A stretch of 64,000 nucleotides of DNA from Panax quinquefolius (GCA_020205615.1 CM035171.1:4074267-4138266); one strand, 5' to 3'. Shown: positions 25,227-37,275, counted from the stretch's first letter. Program-made: numbers and translations. Notes: generated by a model not told the origin, from the letters alone.

Positions 25227-27336
25227 ATGATATCGAATTGGAGTACCAGTACGGCCACCGTGTTTGTTCACTGGAGTCGGAGGGTTCCTCCGACGAGGAA
25301 AACAGTGTGTTCAGTTTCCGGTATAAACGCAGAGCAGCTACGAATCCAACTGGACCATCTTCACTTCGAGGCAGATAACGCTAGAGCCAAAGGTCGGTCC
25401 CTTTTTATTTCCATATTTCTTCATTCATTAAGATTATTGACCCCCTTTAAATTTATATACGCTAATTAGTTAATCTTACAATTTTTGACAAATATCTGGT
25501 TCGACTATGTATTTTGTTTTGATTTTTCTAATTTATTTAGTTTGGGAATTTGTTTGTTTATTGCTTTCTTGTTCCCGTTATATAGTTTTGAGATTCGATG
25601 AAGTGTGTTCTGGAAGTTAAAGTGCATGATAATTAGGGTTTAAGAGATCCCGAGCGAAGCGGAGCGGAACTTCGCGAGGCACTGGTCCATCGCAGTTTTA
25701 GCTGTTCGGGTTGGACAGAAGGTTTGGGGTGGGGTGTAGCCCTCACGGTATGGTACCCTGTTATAAGGGCATGGTATTCAGGCTATAATCAGAATTAGGG
25801 TCGTAAAAATCATATGTACCCATATCATAAATAAAACACCTCTCTCCGCTCCCATGGTCGTATCCGAGTTTGGGAACCACATAAAAAAACATCTGATTCT
25901 TTAATGTTGTGTGCGTGTGTGATCTAGTTCTAACATGTTGGATTAGAAGGATAATAATGATTTAAGAAATGCAATAGTATGATTCTTCATGAAAATTGTA
26001 CACCTCATGTGGATAATGATACGAGGATTTGACGAAGGGAAAAGTGTAGGTGGAGAAGGATTGTTTGGAACCAAATAATTAATCAAGTTGATTTTGCTTT
26101 CAATCTCCCCTTTCTCTCTTAGAAGGAAGATCAACCTTTCCCTCTTCAATGTTTGGTTCTAAATGGTTGTTTTGCCCAGTGAGAAAGAAAATTTGTGATT
26201 GAAAGAAACCCAATTAGGGAAAATGTCTAAAGCAAAATTAGAACTGAGAAAAATGGTAGCTGTTAATCATTAACTGGGATGATAATTGGTATAGCTATCT
26301 GAGGATTACTTGGCTGTTATTTCAGCTAATAGTGCAAGATTGAGGCTACTGCGGTTGTCTGAAGCAGCAGAGAAGCTTCAAAGGCAGGCGTTAACTAGTG
26401 TTCGAACTGGAAAGGAAAATGATGCAAGGGATCTACTTTTCCAGAAGAAGAAGGTTATGCAAGCCTTGGAAAAGTCAAAGAGTCGCATCGATTTACTTGA
26501 CGAGCTTTCAGCAAAGCTAAATGAGGTACATTTGAATGATAGTTTTCATATGTATCGTACTTCATCCATGATCCAGCTGAGAGGTTGATTGGAGTATCCA
26601 AGTTTAGAAGCTTAAGTGTATTCCGTCGTAGTGTTAATGTGTTGGCTTTCCTGCTGCAAACAGACACTAAACCAAAAGTTATTTTGGTTTCAGGCAATAT
26701 CTGTGAAAGAAACTCAGTTAGTTTCTGCTGTCACCCTAGATCTTGAGGCTGGTAAAGAAGAGGTATCTCCTCCAGTTCGGATTGTGTCTCCAAAGGAGGA
26801 AGGTTCAAGAAACTCTGATGAATTTGAAGATTTTGACACTAACAGTCTCACGCCTGGCGAGCATCAAGAATCTCAAGTTGATGAACAAGGTCAACCAGAA
26901 CTATCTTCTCATAATGATCCAAAAATTCTAGAAGGAACTTTGATTGGGGACGAGCGAAATGAAGCTAATGCGGCCAGTAGCTTGAAGGGAATATCCTCTT
27001 ATGAGGAATTTTTAGAACATTTGGATCAACAGCTTAATAATATTGAAGCAGAACTCGTCACAGTTTTAAGGTTCTCTACCATGGTATTGGAAGGTGGAGA
27101 GAAGTCAAAAAATTTAAAGTTGAAGCAAACAGAGGAAATTCTCGAGGCTGTTTGTCGCATTAGAAAGAGGTCCTGGACGAAAGATCCTGCAAATTGTTTG
27201 TTTACTCATTCGATTCACTCTTTTGTGAGGCTAATCATACTTTTTTTTAATCATCCTGTGTATGTATTACTGAATGTAAGATATGTATGTTTGCAGGATT
27301 GCAAGTATCCAGCAGACAAAAGTTGGGATCAGATAG
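25227..27336 (+). CDS. Uncharacterised plant coiled-coil protein, possibly plastid-targeted
   Basis: Four exons join in frame: 25227-25392, 26326-26525, 26694-27169 and 27297-27336, all GT/AG, giving 293 residues and a TAG stop. The N-terminal ~40 residues are rich in Ser, Thr, Val and Arg and poor in acidic residues (MISNWSTSTATV, SRRVPPTRKT), like a chloroplast transit peptide. Next comes a charged helical region of heptad type (AEQLRIQLDHLHFEADNARA, RLSEAAEKLQRQAL, KSKSRIDLLDELSAKL), then an acidic low-complexity stretch, then a second helical block (SYEEFLEHLDQQLNNIEAEL). I do not recognise a named family or enzyme motif. The exon joins preserve the helical pattern, which supports the model; the function is unknown. 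An overlapping frame starting at 25175 was rejected because it does not splice into the conserved exons. GC-rich intron 1 stands out from its surroundings. Confidence 0.8.
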
Positions 27337-28649
27337 AGATTTATTCTTATGATTTAATTTCCCTGCAGCAGGTAAGGACTTTTAGTCCATTCATGTGAAG
27401 TAAATTATCAGATATTGATTTACTTGTCAAAAAGAATAAAATTATCAAATTTGGGTCTATAAGAGCAGAGGTGATATTATATGCGGAATGTGGAATCCTG
27501 AGTTCTGACTTCCACTTAAAACGATTCATGTGAGAAATATAAAGTAAATAATTGTTTGATTACTGCTAAAGTTGCTTTCAAATCTACTTGTAATCAATAA
27601 AAAACTGTGTTCAAATCTGAATATTAGTAATTATTACATGTTTATTTTCTAATTTAAAAAATCCTGAAATAAATAACCTTTTCCTTAATCCTGACACTCA
27701 CATTTATATGGTCATTCTTTAACTCCTAGTAACCAAAATTATTGAGTTAGATGTTATACATTAATATATGTACTACATTAATTAAACAATCTATAAATGT
27801 GCAGCATGTGCTACACTAATTATATGTTTAACACATTAAGAATATAGTAAATTTATCCCGTTTCATGTTTAATGTGGTCATTCTTTTGCGCAAACATAAT
27901 ATTTTTTTATTGTTTTATTGAATTGTATAGAAGGCATGATGAACGTGAAATGATGGTAACTTTTTATGATTTTAAGGCCCATGTAAAATTCTTGACTCCT
28001 TCAAATTATAATAATCTGTGCAATTTTATGCAGCAGCTTGAACAACTGAAACCATAATGTTCAGAACTATTTTTATACCAAGTGAGTCGGTATGTATTAT
28101 GGCAGTAATTCAATAATCGTCAGTCTTCTACTCCCTCTTTTCCTTCTAAAACAATACATACTGTTACATTTGGATTGTCTCAGGTTCAATATTCCCCAAA
28201 AAGTGGGGCTTTTTTAATATGTAAATAACTCGATTTTTTTAATAATTAAATATTAATTTGATTTTTCTTAAAAACATAATTGAATTGGAGTAGTTAAGTT
28301 ATTACTTATTTTTATTATTTTGTTTGGAAAGTTAAATTCTTTAGTACATAATTAAATAATTGATTTAATTAAAATTAAGTAGTTCATTAGAATTTTGGTA
28401 ACTCTTACGGTTCATTGTTATATTCAAAGAGCGTTAGATGCAACCTTAATCGAATTTTCACTTAAATTTTCTTTGTAAACTGCAGCTCTTTAGAAAAAGC
28501 ATAATTAATTCATTCGATGTCATAATTGACTGAATTCAAAGTCTATTTCTTCACTTTTTTGTCCTTTACAATTGTGAGGAAGGAATAAAAGTTATTTGAT
28601 ATTATCTGCATGTCTTAAATTGGTGAAAACCGCTACCTATCTTGATTGT
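27337..28649. other. 3' flank of coiled-coil gene, no further gene supported
   Basis: AT-rich sequence. A candidate late acceptor CAG before CAGCTTGAACAACTG (about 28033) could be a 3'-UTR exon or an alternative end, but I cannot support it. Nothing else is recognised. Confidence 0.4.
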
Positions 28650-29888
28650 TGTTATGATTTTCAGCCCTAATTTTGAAGATTCGTAATTCGGTCATATTAA
28701 CTGAATCGAGTGATTCTTGAACTTATTTCGTGTATCTTTTCGAGAGCTATAATTTTTGTGAAGACATGAAGAGATTTTGAAGACTCGAAAGTCAAATTCT
28801 TTACTGCTACGTATTAAAGAAAGACAAATAAAGAAGGTAAATATTATTTTGTATTTTTATTTTAAATTTAGTTATAAGGATTTTTAAATTAGATATTATT
28901 TTTAAATAAAATATAGATATGAAATTAGATATCATAATAATCATAAAGAGAAGATAAATTTATATAAAGGAATATAATTTGATTGAATGTAAACGTTAAA
29001 ATCTAGAAATCAGTTTCTATATTTTAAGGTCTATTGCGTAGGCTATATCTCATAATTTCGACCGTTGTATCGCTATAATTTTTGGACATGTTATAAAGCT
29101 TATAATATATTCACTAATTTTGAATTGTTAAATATTAACGTATGATTGTTATAAATTTTAAGAACGGGTTGGTCTGGGATTTTTCAAGCAAATTTTTTGC
29201 ACTGAGTTTTAATATTTTAAAATGTAAAACTTAATGATTTTAAATCCGATTAGAGTGATTCTTGAGACTAAATTGGAGTATTTAAAGTCTAATTTATGTT
29301 AAAATTAATTAATTTGAAAAATAATTATAAAAGCATATTGATATAATCGATACAGTGGATTGAGATCTTAAGAATAATTTGTTATATTAGGGTGGCGAAT
29401 AATTAAAAGTACATTTTCTAGGTTAAAAGTGTGTTAGAATTATTAGTCTAAATTATATATTTAATTTGGGGTGAATATATGTATAGATGGTGATTAAAAT
29501 TTTGTATTTGATATCATTGATAATAGAGTTAAGATTTTGTGGAGTATGTTATACGTGGATTTGATTCTCAAGTACAAATTTAGTACTTCATTTTTTTCTT
29601 CTTGTTCTATTCCCTATATCAGTTATGTGATAATTCGTCACTTGGACAAATTGTGTTTTGAAACATTATTAGCTTGTAACTTTATTTATATATTTTCGTT
29701 GATATTCGGAAGTTATTTTTGCTCTTTGGTATGTTGAGATATTTAAGCACGTTTGTATTTTGAATAATTCGCTGTCTGTGATTTGAACTTCTTTCGGCTT
29801 ATATTTTGCAGTTTCATCCTTAGGGTATACTTGAGCTAACCACCTATGTGGTATCACGAGTATGTCCTCTTGACACCGGGGCATGACA
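28650..29888 (+). repeat. Degraded LTR remnant related to the gypsy LTRs
   Basis: It begins near TGTTATG and ends near GGGGCATGACA, resembling the TG...CA ends of the local LTRs. Inside, 29055-29165 is similar to LTR segment 7010-7130: GACCGTTG, ATCGCTATAATTTTTGGA, ATGTTAT, TTTTGAATTGTTAAA and TATAAATTTTAAGA. No target duplication was found, so the borders are uncertain. Confidence 0.45.
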
Positions 29889-30385
29889 CCATCTGTGATG
29901 ATATAATTAGTCTACGATGTATCCTTTGTTATATTGTTTTGGGTGTGAGCTTTGACTATTTGATATGTTTGTTCAGGATACGTATGGGTCGACCCAATAT
30001 TTGATTTGATTTGTTTGGTAGATTAGTGATGTGTGTCGTGCGTAGTATCCAATTTGATTTGTATAAATCATGATACCGATGTATTTTGTTAGTCTTTTGA
30101 CTATTTATATTTGAGCTCAGTATGAAATTCTCACCTTATATACATTTGATTCAGTTTTCTTGATGTTTTGGATCTTTTTAATTATAATTGTTCGTTCGAC
30201 AGTGTTCACCGTTTACAATCCCAACCATAAACGAAGATGCAGTCTCGTATTGACTTCTGCCATTGAATAAATTAAAGCCTAACCACTAACCATCAAATTC
30301 TGATCTTGACAATGTGAGCACAACGAGACGTAAAAGAAATCCGAAGATACAAGTCGGTAAATCAAGCCACATTTGCTGTCTTAAG

Positions 30386-30425
30386 CCAATTTATTGAACA
30401 CTTGCCTCAACCAGCCTATAAATAT
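30386..30425 (+). promoter_or_regulatory. CCAAT and TATA boxes of the lipid-transfer gene
   Basis: CCAAT at about 30386 and TATAAATAT at 30417-30425, 82 bases before the ATG, fit a plant core promoter with transcription starting near 30450. Confidence 0.6.
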
Positions 30426-30506
30426 GTGCATGGCCTGCAAATATCTCCTCAAGTCCAAGTCTCCCTAGTCCCTACAATTAAAACGCAGGGTACTAAAAGT
30501 AACAAA

Positions 30507-31224
30507 ATGGCCAAATATTCAATGATTGCCTATTTCATGGTGGTGCTCGCAGTGGTGGCTAATTTGATGGTGGAACCAGGGGAGGCACTGAGCTGCAGTG
30601 ACCTAGGTGCATCATTGGGGCAATGCTCCTCGTATGCAACGGGTGCATCCTCCGAGCCATCTGGTGGATGCTGCGGTGCAGTGAAACAACTCAGCCGAAT
30701 GGCTAGGACCGCAGCAGATAGGAGACAATTGTGCTCTTGCCTAAAGCAATCTGCTTCTGCATTCCCCAATGTCCAGCTTTCCAATATTGTTGCAATTCCT
30801 CAGAAATGTGGCCTTCCTTCAGCCTCCTTTTCTGTTGATCCCAACTTCGACTGCAATTCGTAAGTCCACTCCTTTTCTTCTTTATCTATACAAGTTTAAT
30901 GTTAAACTTATGTTACGTTTGGATTGAGGAAATGGAATAGAGGAAGGAATGAAATAAAAATAGTAATGAATATATGTAAAAATAATAATGAAAATTCATT
31001 ACATCCTTTGTTTTTTTTTATTCTATGTAGGGAAGGTGAAATAAAATACATTCCAATGTAATGAATATATGTGATAATTTTGTCATTATATGATAACACC
31101 CACCACCACCAGCAATCAAATATACACTTAAAATACATTAAAATCATTTCATTCTGTCCTCCATTCCATTAATTACTGTGGACATTCATGTTCTTTTCTT
31201 CTTTAATTCTGCAGCATAAATTAA
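30507..31224 (+). CDS. Non-specific lipid-transfer protein, type 1
   Basis: Two exons, 30507-30859 and 31215-31224, join to 120 residues ending CNSIN. The last exon contributes only three codons and the stop, a position typical of LTP introns. Residues 1-27 form a secretion signal (hydrophobic YFMVVLAVVANLMV, cut near GEA). Eight cysteines at 30, 40, 55, 56, 76, 78, 101 and 116 follow the LTP pattern C-X9-C-X14-CC-X19-CXC-X22-C-X14-C, with the spacing close to type 1. Known role: a small secreted helical protein with a lipid-binding tunnel, linked to cuticle, defence or wall functions. AATAAA lies downstream at 31370. The start was chosen because an earlier in-frame extension lies before the TATA-derived transcript start or is not protein-like. 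The specific function is unknown. Confidence 0.94.
30910..31175. repeat. Foldback (MITE-like) in the lipid-transfer intron
   Basis: GGAATAGAGGAAGGAATGAAAT (about 30931) is matched on the other strand by GGAATGGAGGACAGAATGAAAT near 31148-31169. Further inverted similarity extends inward. No clear target duplication was seen. Confidence 0.45.
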
Positions 31225-31662
31225 GGCGGGAGCTTTTACATATGGAGAAGCAGTTGGAAGAGAATAAAGCTATATATATACATATACATAGCTAGTTTAT
31301 CATCTATCTACGTCTTGTACAGTTGTACCTCTGTAAATTATCCTTTTTGTAATTTGCAGAGCTTTCTTGAATAAAAATTGCTTTAACGCTTATATAAGTT
31401 CGTAATTATAACTTGTTATGCTTTATTAATCAAATGAAATAAAACATTTAATTCTAGCAAGTCCCTATTCCACCAAATAAACTAACAATAACCGGATGAC
31501 TATCACTTATCGCATCATCTAGCAATTTCAACAGTGTAAAATCTCAACTGAAATAAAGTGACAGATAAATTCAAGGAATTAACATAATAATCTGCATCTC
31601 TTGGTCCAATGAAACTAAACCAACAAACTTGATCTTCAGACGCTACTAGAACTCATGTATTT

Positions 31663-32388
31663 TCAATTATTGGAAAGTGTGCGCCCTGGTGCCCAAGAAT
31701 ATATCTCCGGGGGCAAGGAACCATTAGTAAGCAAATTTTGTGACACCCCATAAATATCAGAAACATGATCCACACGGTGACACCCATTCTGGTACTGCTG
31801 GTGGTGACTCTGTGCTGCTTCATGGTCGTCGAGAGGCGGCAACCGCTCAAAAGTAGCATTCATGAAAATTGCAGCCATAATCACCACAGGACCAGAAGCA
31901 ATTAGTGCACCAACTACACCACCCCCCACCACCTGCCCCTGTGCCCCTGCCAAGTATATTGTGAGCCCTGGTGGGGCCGGTGGTGGCAAGATTGACCCCA
32001 GGAGTGACAGAATCTCAAACCGCCCGTGGAGGGTCACAGTGGCCCCTGATGAGCCTGGTTGGCGCAATGTGACATTGGTCACGCAGCCTGTGGCACTAAG
32101 CACGCTGACACCGCGTTGTTTCCTCCTAGCAAAACTAGTTAAGCCCTCGCTCACATCACATCCAGAACTCACCTCTATAGCATGTGCTCGGAGTGCGTTT
32201 ACACTGTCTCGAGTGACAATTATGGGTTGTTTTGGCTTGTTTTTTGAGCCAGCGGGCCTTCCACGAGGCCTCCGTAGGTGATCACTCTCAGCTCCAGGCC
32301 TGTGATTAGTGGCCTTTTCAGGCTCTGGGATGTTATGATGGTTCATTGTACTTTTGGACACTAGGGCGAGGTCTGCACAACCAGCCAT
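31663..32388 (-). CDS. AHL16: AT-hook PPC/DUF296 protein, AHL16/TEK-like
   Basis: One uninterrupted frame of 241 residues with start ATG at 32388, as expected for the intronless clade-A AHL genes. An AT-hook with core RPRGRP lies at residues 40-45 and is followed by AGSKNKP, the type-I hook. The PPC/DUF296 domain follows (about 55-180), with [43 protein letters not shown] and [10 protein letters not shown]. The C-terminus [17 protein letters not shown] is characteristic of AHL16. AHL proteins bind AT-rich DNA as trimers in the nucleus. Arabidopsis AHL16 (TEK) represses transposons and is needed for pollen-wall nexine. Orthology is from memory of that protein; the family is certain. A TATA-like TATAAATTTA lies about 55 bases upstream. 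Confidence 0.94.
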   Translation of the reverse strand: MAGCADLALVSKSTMNHHNIPEPEKATNHRPGAESDHLRRPRGRPAGSKNKPKQPIIVTRDSVNALRAHAIEVSSGCDVSEGLTSFARRKQRGVSVLSATGCVTNVTLRQPGSSGATVTLHGRFEILSLLGSILPPPAPPGLTIYLAGAQGQVVGGGVVGALIASGPVVIMAAIFMNATFERLPPLDDHEAAQSHHQQYQNGCHRVDHVSDIYGVSQNLLTNGSLPPEIYSWAPGRTLSNN

Positions 32389-32626
32389 TTTTTGTGCAGC
32401 AACCAGGGATTTGTGGTTTTAAGTAGGGAGATAGTAAAAATAAATTTATAGGATTAGGAGATAGTTAAGTAACATGAACCTTTTAATAAGTAGTGTCTTT
32501 TTATCTGTATTAATAATAATCCCAGCTGCCTAACTCTCAACAGATATTTCTTCATGTAAATTGTCTGTCCCAACAAATACCAAAAATTTACACAGAAAAA
32601 GGGAACTATTAAATCCTGTCATGGCA

Positions 32627-32631
<5 letters not shown>

Positions 32632-32672
<41 letters not shown>
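32632..32672. repeat. TA microsatellite
   Basis: About 20 TA units 240-285 bases upstream of the AHL16-like start codon. Confidence 0.95.
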
Positions 32673-32677
<5 letters not shown>

Positions 32678-32909
32678 TGCTGAGCTGCAGGTGAATCTGA
32701 TTCGGGTATCATAACTACTGTTCATAATTTGTGAGATTAGAGCATAAACAAATGGATTTCAATCTGTGTGAATTTAAGCAAACCCGGGGTTGCAGGGGAA
32801 AACTCTAAATACCAAAAATAGTTTCCGTAAACATTTAGAATAGGCAATTTCACTTACAAGGTAGAAGAAAATCAGGTGCAATGTATTTTTATTAAAATTA
32901 TTACCTTTA

Positions 32910-33421
32910 GGCTATGTTTATTTGCAAGGATTACACTTGAAATTAATTTCACTTGGGATTGGACTATTAATCCCAAGTCTCATGTTTGTTTTTAAAAATA
33001 GACTTGGTATTATTAGTCCCGAATAATAAAATGACTTGAAGGGGAATTATTTAATACCATGTCCAAGTAGGTATTATAATCCCACTATTTGGGAGTAAAA
33101 ATTTGTTAACAAAATTAACCTTAACTTTGTTTAAAAAGACCAATGTATCTTATCATATCTATCTATACTCAACCTAATGAGAATATGATATATTTGTTAT
33201 TTGTGATAAGAGTATAATAGTTCAAATGGTACGCGTTTGTATCCAATTCTTTAAATAATCCTAGACAAACAAACATAACATGAGATTATTTTAAGTTATC
33301 CCATGAAATTATGAAAACAAACATATTACCAGAACTATTTAATTATAGGATTAATCGTCTTGGGTTTATAATTCATGAGAATATGGTACTTGGATTGTAA
33401 TTCTAGCAAACAAACATGACC
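32910..33421. mobile_element. PIF/Harbinger-type MITE, about 512 bp
   Basis: It is flanked by TTA on both sides (32907-32909, 33422-33424). It starts GGCTATGTTTATTTGC and, reversed from the right end, GGTCATGTTTGTTTGC. The inverted similarity continues for about 35 bases (AAGGATTACACTTG against AGAATTACAATCC). TTA duplication with GG.CATGTTTGTTT ends is typical of Tourist-like elements. It carries no coding. Confidence 0.8.
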
Positions 33422-33947
33422 TTATTTCCTTCTGCCCTCTTTCTTATTGATATTCATATATGTAGAAGCTATGTTATTTCCCTCCAAACACTTAAGCTTT
33501 TTGTCATTTGTCTTTTCCAAATATCAAAAATATTTCCATGAATCTTTCTCGGGAAACAATAATTTATATATGAAAAAAATTTATAGGCAGCAAATTTTTA
33601 TCTCTCCTTCATCACCCTAATAATTTTGCTAATATGACTTTCATGTTTCTGCCCCCTCTACCTCCTTTAGGACTTGCAACTCAGCAATTCTTTGTTCGTT
33701 TGAGATATGATATTTCAAATTAAGCAAACTCTACTTCTTGCTGAGAGAATCTGGGAAGTTATTTTCCTTTGTTGCTTGAGGTAGCTGCACTATGTTTAGG
33801 CTTTTATGGGGTCTCGTAATTTTTCCTTTTTTTTTTCCATATTGAATATAAGTTATTTAATATCGTCTGACAGAGACATGGTATCAATCCAAAACAGAGG
33901 AGTTAAAAATGAATAAGTATAGTAGCAAGGTTGTCATGAATTATTTT

Positions 33948-35639
33948 CTAAAAGCAAATAGCAGGAGGAGATTGAGAACTAACTCCATTCATGTGAAATG
34001 TCACACATTCTGAAAATTCACAAGATTCAGTCTCTTGTAACACTAACCTCAAATCATTTAACAAACTGTAGATCTTTGAGACTTGAGGATGCAACCTCCC
34101 ACCAGCTACAAACTCATGAACTTCCCCATTAACTTCAATTAAACTACAGCCTGGTTGTTTCTCTATGTGCTTCTTTTTCATCGAGATCCTTTCCTGCATT
34201 GCTTTCTCATATTGACCCATAGCTGCATAAGCATTGGACATAAGTATATGACCACTGGCCTCATTCAAATCCAACTCCATCAGATTCTTTGTTGCCCATT
34301 TTGCCAGCTCAATGTTCCCATCTCTCCTGCAAGCAGAAAGAAAAGATCCCCATATAATTGCATCTGGGCTCATAGGCATACTTTTTATAAACTCTCTTGC
34401 TTCTTCAATGAGTTGTGCCCGGCCTAGTACATCAACCATGCAACCGTAGTGCTTAATTGACGGTTCAATCTCATAACTTTCTGTCATTAACAAGAAATAA
34501 TACTTTGCTTTATCAACCAAACCCGAGTGATTGCAGGCTGTAAGAACACCAATAAAACTGACACTATCTGGTTTAAGACTAATAGATTCAAGCCTAGAAA
34601 ATAACTGAATAGCTTCATCCTCACGCCCATTGACAGCCAGACCAAAAATCATGGAATTCCAACACGATAAGCCCTTGACGGGGCTCATTTCAAACACTCG
34701 TAACGCAATTTCAATGCTTCCACACTTGCAGTACATGTCTATAATTGCTGTAACAACAATCACATTCAGTTCGATATCATTCTTTGTTATGTAATCATGA
34801 ATCCATTCTCCTTGTCTTAATGATCCTAAGCAGGATGAAGCATTCAATAAGCTCACTAATGTAAATTCACTGGGCTTAATCTTCTCCTCTTGCATTTTAC
34901 AAAATAAATCCATTGCTTCAATCCACATCCCATTCCTGACATACCCACTAATCATACTATTCCATGACACTGTACTTCTCCTTGGCATTTTATCAAACAA
35001 TCGTCTGGAATCAAGAATTTTCCCGCATTTAGAAAGACCCATAATCATTGAATTCCAAGCAACAACATCCAAATCCTTGTCTTCTTCAAATAATTTCCAT
35101 GCTTGGCTCAAAAACCCACAATTTGCATACATATGTAGTATACTATTCCTTATAAAGGGATCGAATACGAGGCCTAGTTTAATGATTCTTCCATGAAGTT
35201 GAGCTCCATCATGAGCTAGACTAAGTTGGGCATAAGCCTTGAACAGTGAAGGATAAGTGAGTCTCTGTGGCTGGATTGGTGAATTGACCAACATGTCAAT
35301 GAACAGAGAGATTGCAATTTGTGGGTTTGAGCTCTGAGAAAAGCCTCTGATGATGGTGTTCCAAGAGAAGAGATTTGGGTTTTGAATTTGAGTGAAGACT
35401 AAGTATGCGTAATTGATGTCACCGGCCGGAGAAGTGGCACAGAAGGCCAGGACACGGCTGGCGGCGACGGTGTCTTTGGTTATGCCTGATTTGATGAGTT
35501 GGGCATGAATCTTTTGAAGGTCTTTCATGGTGGTGCATTTGGTTTCTAGCATGGATAGATAAGGTTGGTCTGAGATGAATTTGGAGATATTGGAACTTGA
35601 TGGTACTGGAGTGAATGAAGAACAAAAACAAGATGCCAT
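33948..35639 (-). CDS. PPR protein, PLS subfamily with E/E+ end, At2g42920-like
   Basis: A single exon of 563 residues with start ATG at 35639. PPR motifs run from about residue 88 to 430, recognisable by repeated W/F-NTI-I, WNSMI-G and VVTAIIDMY cores with GLSKCGKI, GYVRNGMW, YCKCGSIE and CNHSGLVDKA linkers. An E-type end follows (WGSFLSACRRDGN, HILMSNAYAAMGQYE, PGCSLIEVNGEVHEFVAGG). There is no terminal DYW deaminase domain. Residues 1-30 are Ser-rich and weakly basic, fitting organelle import. The N-terminal blocks (KDLQKIHAQLIKSG, AASRVLAFCA, NYAYLVF) and order match Arabidopsis At2g42920, predicted chloroplastic. E-class PPR proteins bind specific organelle RNAs and usually direct C-to-U editing with a partner deaminase. 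The target RNA is unknown. Confidence 0.95.
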   Translation of the reverse strand: MASCFCSSFTPVPSSSNISKFISDQPYLSMLETKCTTMKDLQKIHAQLIKSGITKDTVAASRVLAFCATSPAGDINYAYLVFTQIQNPNLFSWNTIIRGFSQSSNPQIAISLFIDMLVNSPIQPQRLTYPSLFKAYAQLSLAHDGAQLHGRIIKLGLVFDPFIRNSILHMYANCGFLSQAWKLFEEDKDLDVVAWNSMIMGLSKCGKILDSRRLFDKMPRRSTVSWNSMISGYVRNGMWIEAMDLFCKMQEEKIKPSEFTLVSLLNASSCLGSLRQGEWIHDYITKNDIELNVIVVTAIIDMYCKCGSIEIALRVFEMSPVKGLSCWNSMIFGLAVNGREDEAIQLFSRLESISLKPDSVSFIGVLTACNHSGLVDKAKYYFLLMTESYEIEPSIKHYGCMVDVLGRAQLIEEAREFIKSMPMSPDAIIWGSFLSACRRDGNIELAKWATKNLMELDLNEASGHILMSNAYAAMGQYEKAMQERISMKKKHIEKQPGCSLIEVNGEVHEFVAGGRLHPQVSKIYSLLNDLRLVLQETESCEFSECVTFHMNGVSSQSPPAICF

Positions 35640-37275
35640 TTTTCCCCTTTCTTTTTCCTTGATTCTGTTAGTAAATACTCCTTCGCAATGGATTAGCGGT
35701 TTATTTTAATTCTCATGAAATGGGCACGGAAAATTACAAGACTACTGAAATTCAATGGAAAATTTAATTTTGTAACTCAATTTGCTGGAATCATGGATAA
35801 GGTATTTTGTTCATATGCGGATACAACTTACAATACAAAGTGACCTCCGGTTCTGAAAATGGTTTTATTTATTTATTTAATAAATAAATACAGTGACTGT
35901 AGAACCGGAGATGTGCAATAAGGTAACAGCCATCAAATATACGGGGAAATCATTTTTTTTATATAATTAATTATTCTTTGGTTTCATTTCAATGCATTAA
36001 AATATTTATTTGACAGAAGTATCGTGAAACTCTTGCTCTTAAATTGCTCATTATTTAACTCCAATTAATGTGTGTGCAGCTAAGAAATAAACAATATCTG
36101 AAAACATATGCATTTATCTGCTATGATTATTACTATATTATAATAAGGCAAATGAAGTTTTTATTCAAATTAATTGAGTTTGGTCAACGAGTTTATCATA
36201 TTTTTTGATATAATACATGTCTACGTTCATAATTATACTAAATCTTTCATTTCTTTTTTCTTTTTTTGCATTATTCTAAGATGTATTATTAGAAAACATA
36301 TAGAATGATTTTAATATACGTACAACTTTTCAATATCATCCATACTATATTATTTATATTCAAATTATAATATCAAATAACACACTATAGTTTTAAATTG
36401 TATTATTGATATTCATCATGCCTTGCACGGATTATCAGTCTAGTATATATTAATAATACATATAATCCCCGCATTTAATTGGCTTTGAGAATGATTGAAA
36501 ATAATATAATCATGATCAATAGTACAATAAAATGATAAATTTGAAGTTATTGTTAGTAAAAGTCCCAAAAATATATAAGTCATTTTGTTGGAGGCTTTCA
36601 TACTTGTGTTTGTAAACTAAATGTAACAACCAAAACCATATTATCTCCTATACATACCCAAACATATCACAAAGAATATGAGACCTACGTACTAGTATTT
36701 CACAAAGAATTATATTTATATTAATTTACAAACAAAAATAATAAATAAAATGTGATTATTTATATTAATTTATGAACATCTTAGACTATACACACGTCTT
36801 GTAATATTTGTTTATGTTGTATATCAATATATATTATATTGTATTAGCATATTTAAGAGAGAGTTGAAATAGGTGTCACACATTTAAAAGACAAAATTTA
36901 AATAAAGAATATTATATAGGCATTATTAACCTACGAATGTGTTTTATATTTGTAGGCCGTGGAAATTCGAATCCAATTTGTGAAAAGGTGAATATGTAGA
37001 GGCTAGCACTTTGGAAGATCAACCTCCTCGACTTAAATTACCTTTTCATATGGTGCTCAAATAATGTCATGAACCAAGATTATTGAGGCAAAAAGGAAAA
37101 ATTGAAAAATATTGGAGTTGAATGTAGGAGGCCCACTCACCTATTTCTTAATGTTATCTTATCTTTGTTTAAAAAGGTTAAAATTGCATTATTGAATAAT
37201 AATAATAATAATAATAGAAGAATTGTACAAAATGTTCACGTGTTCTTTAATTTAAAAAACATTTAGAATAAATCA
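35640..37275. other. AT-rich intergenic region, no gene seen
   Basis: Upstream of the PPR start. It contains a short palindrome at 35868-35890 (TTTATTTATTTAATAAATAAA) and an AAT run at about 37196-37215. No open frame or element end was recognised. Confidence 0.55.

Noticed and set aside
25175..25378. Acidic plus-strand frame beginning MPPWMLSLLSE
   Set aside because: Overlaps exon 1 of the coiled-coil gene in another frame, ends before the donor and does not splice in phase to exon 2.
27872..28057. Possible extra exon downstream of the coiled-coil gene
   Set aside because: The main model already reaches a stop at 27336. The segment has weak splice sites and no conserved pattern.
31862..32281. 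Plus-strand frame of 139 codons
   Set aside because: Antisense shadow of the AHL16-like gene, whose minus-strand frame has clear AT-hook and PPC motifs.
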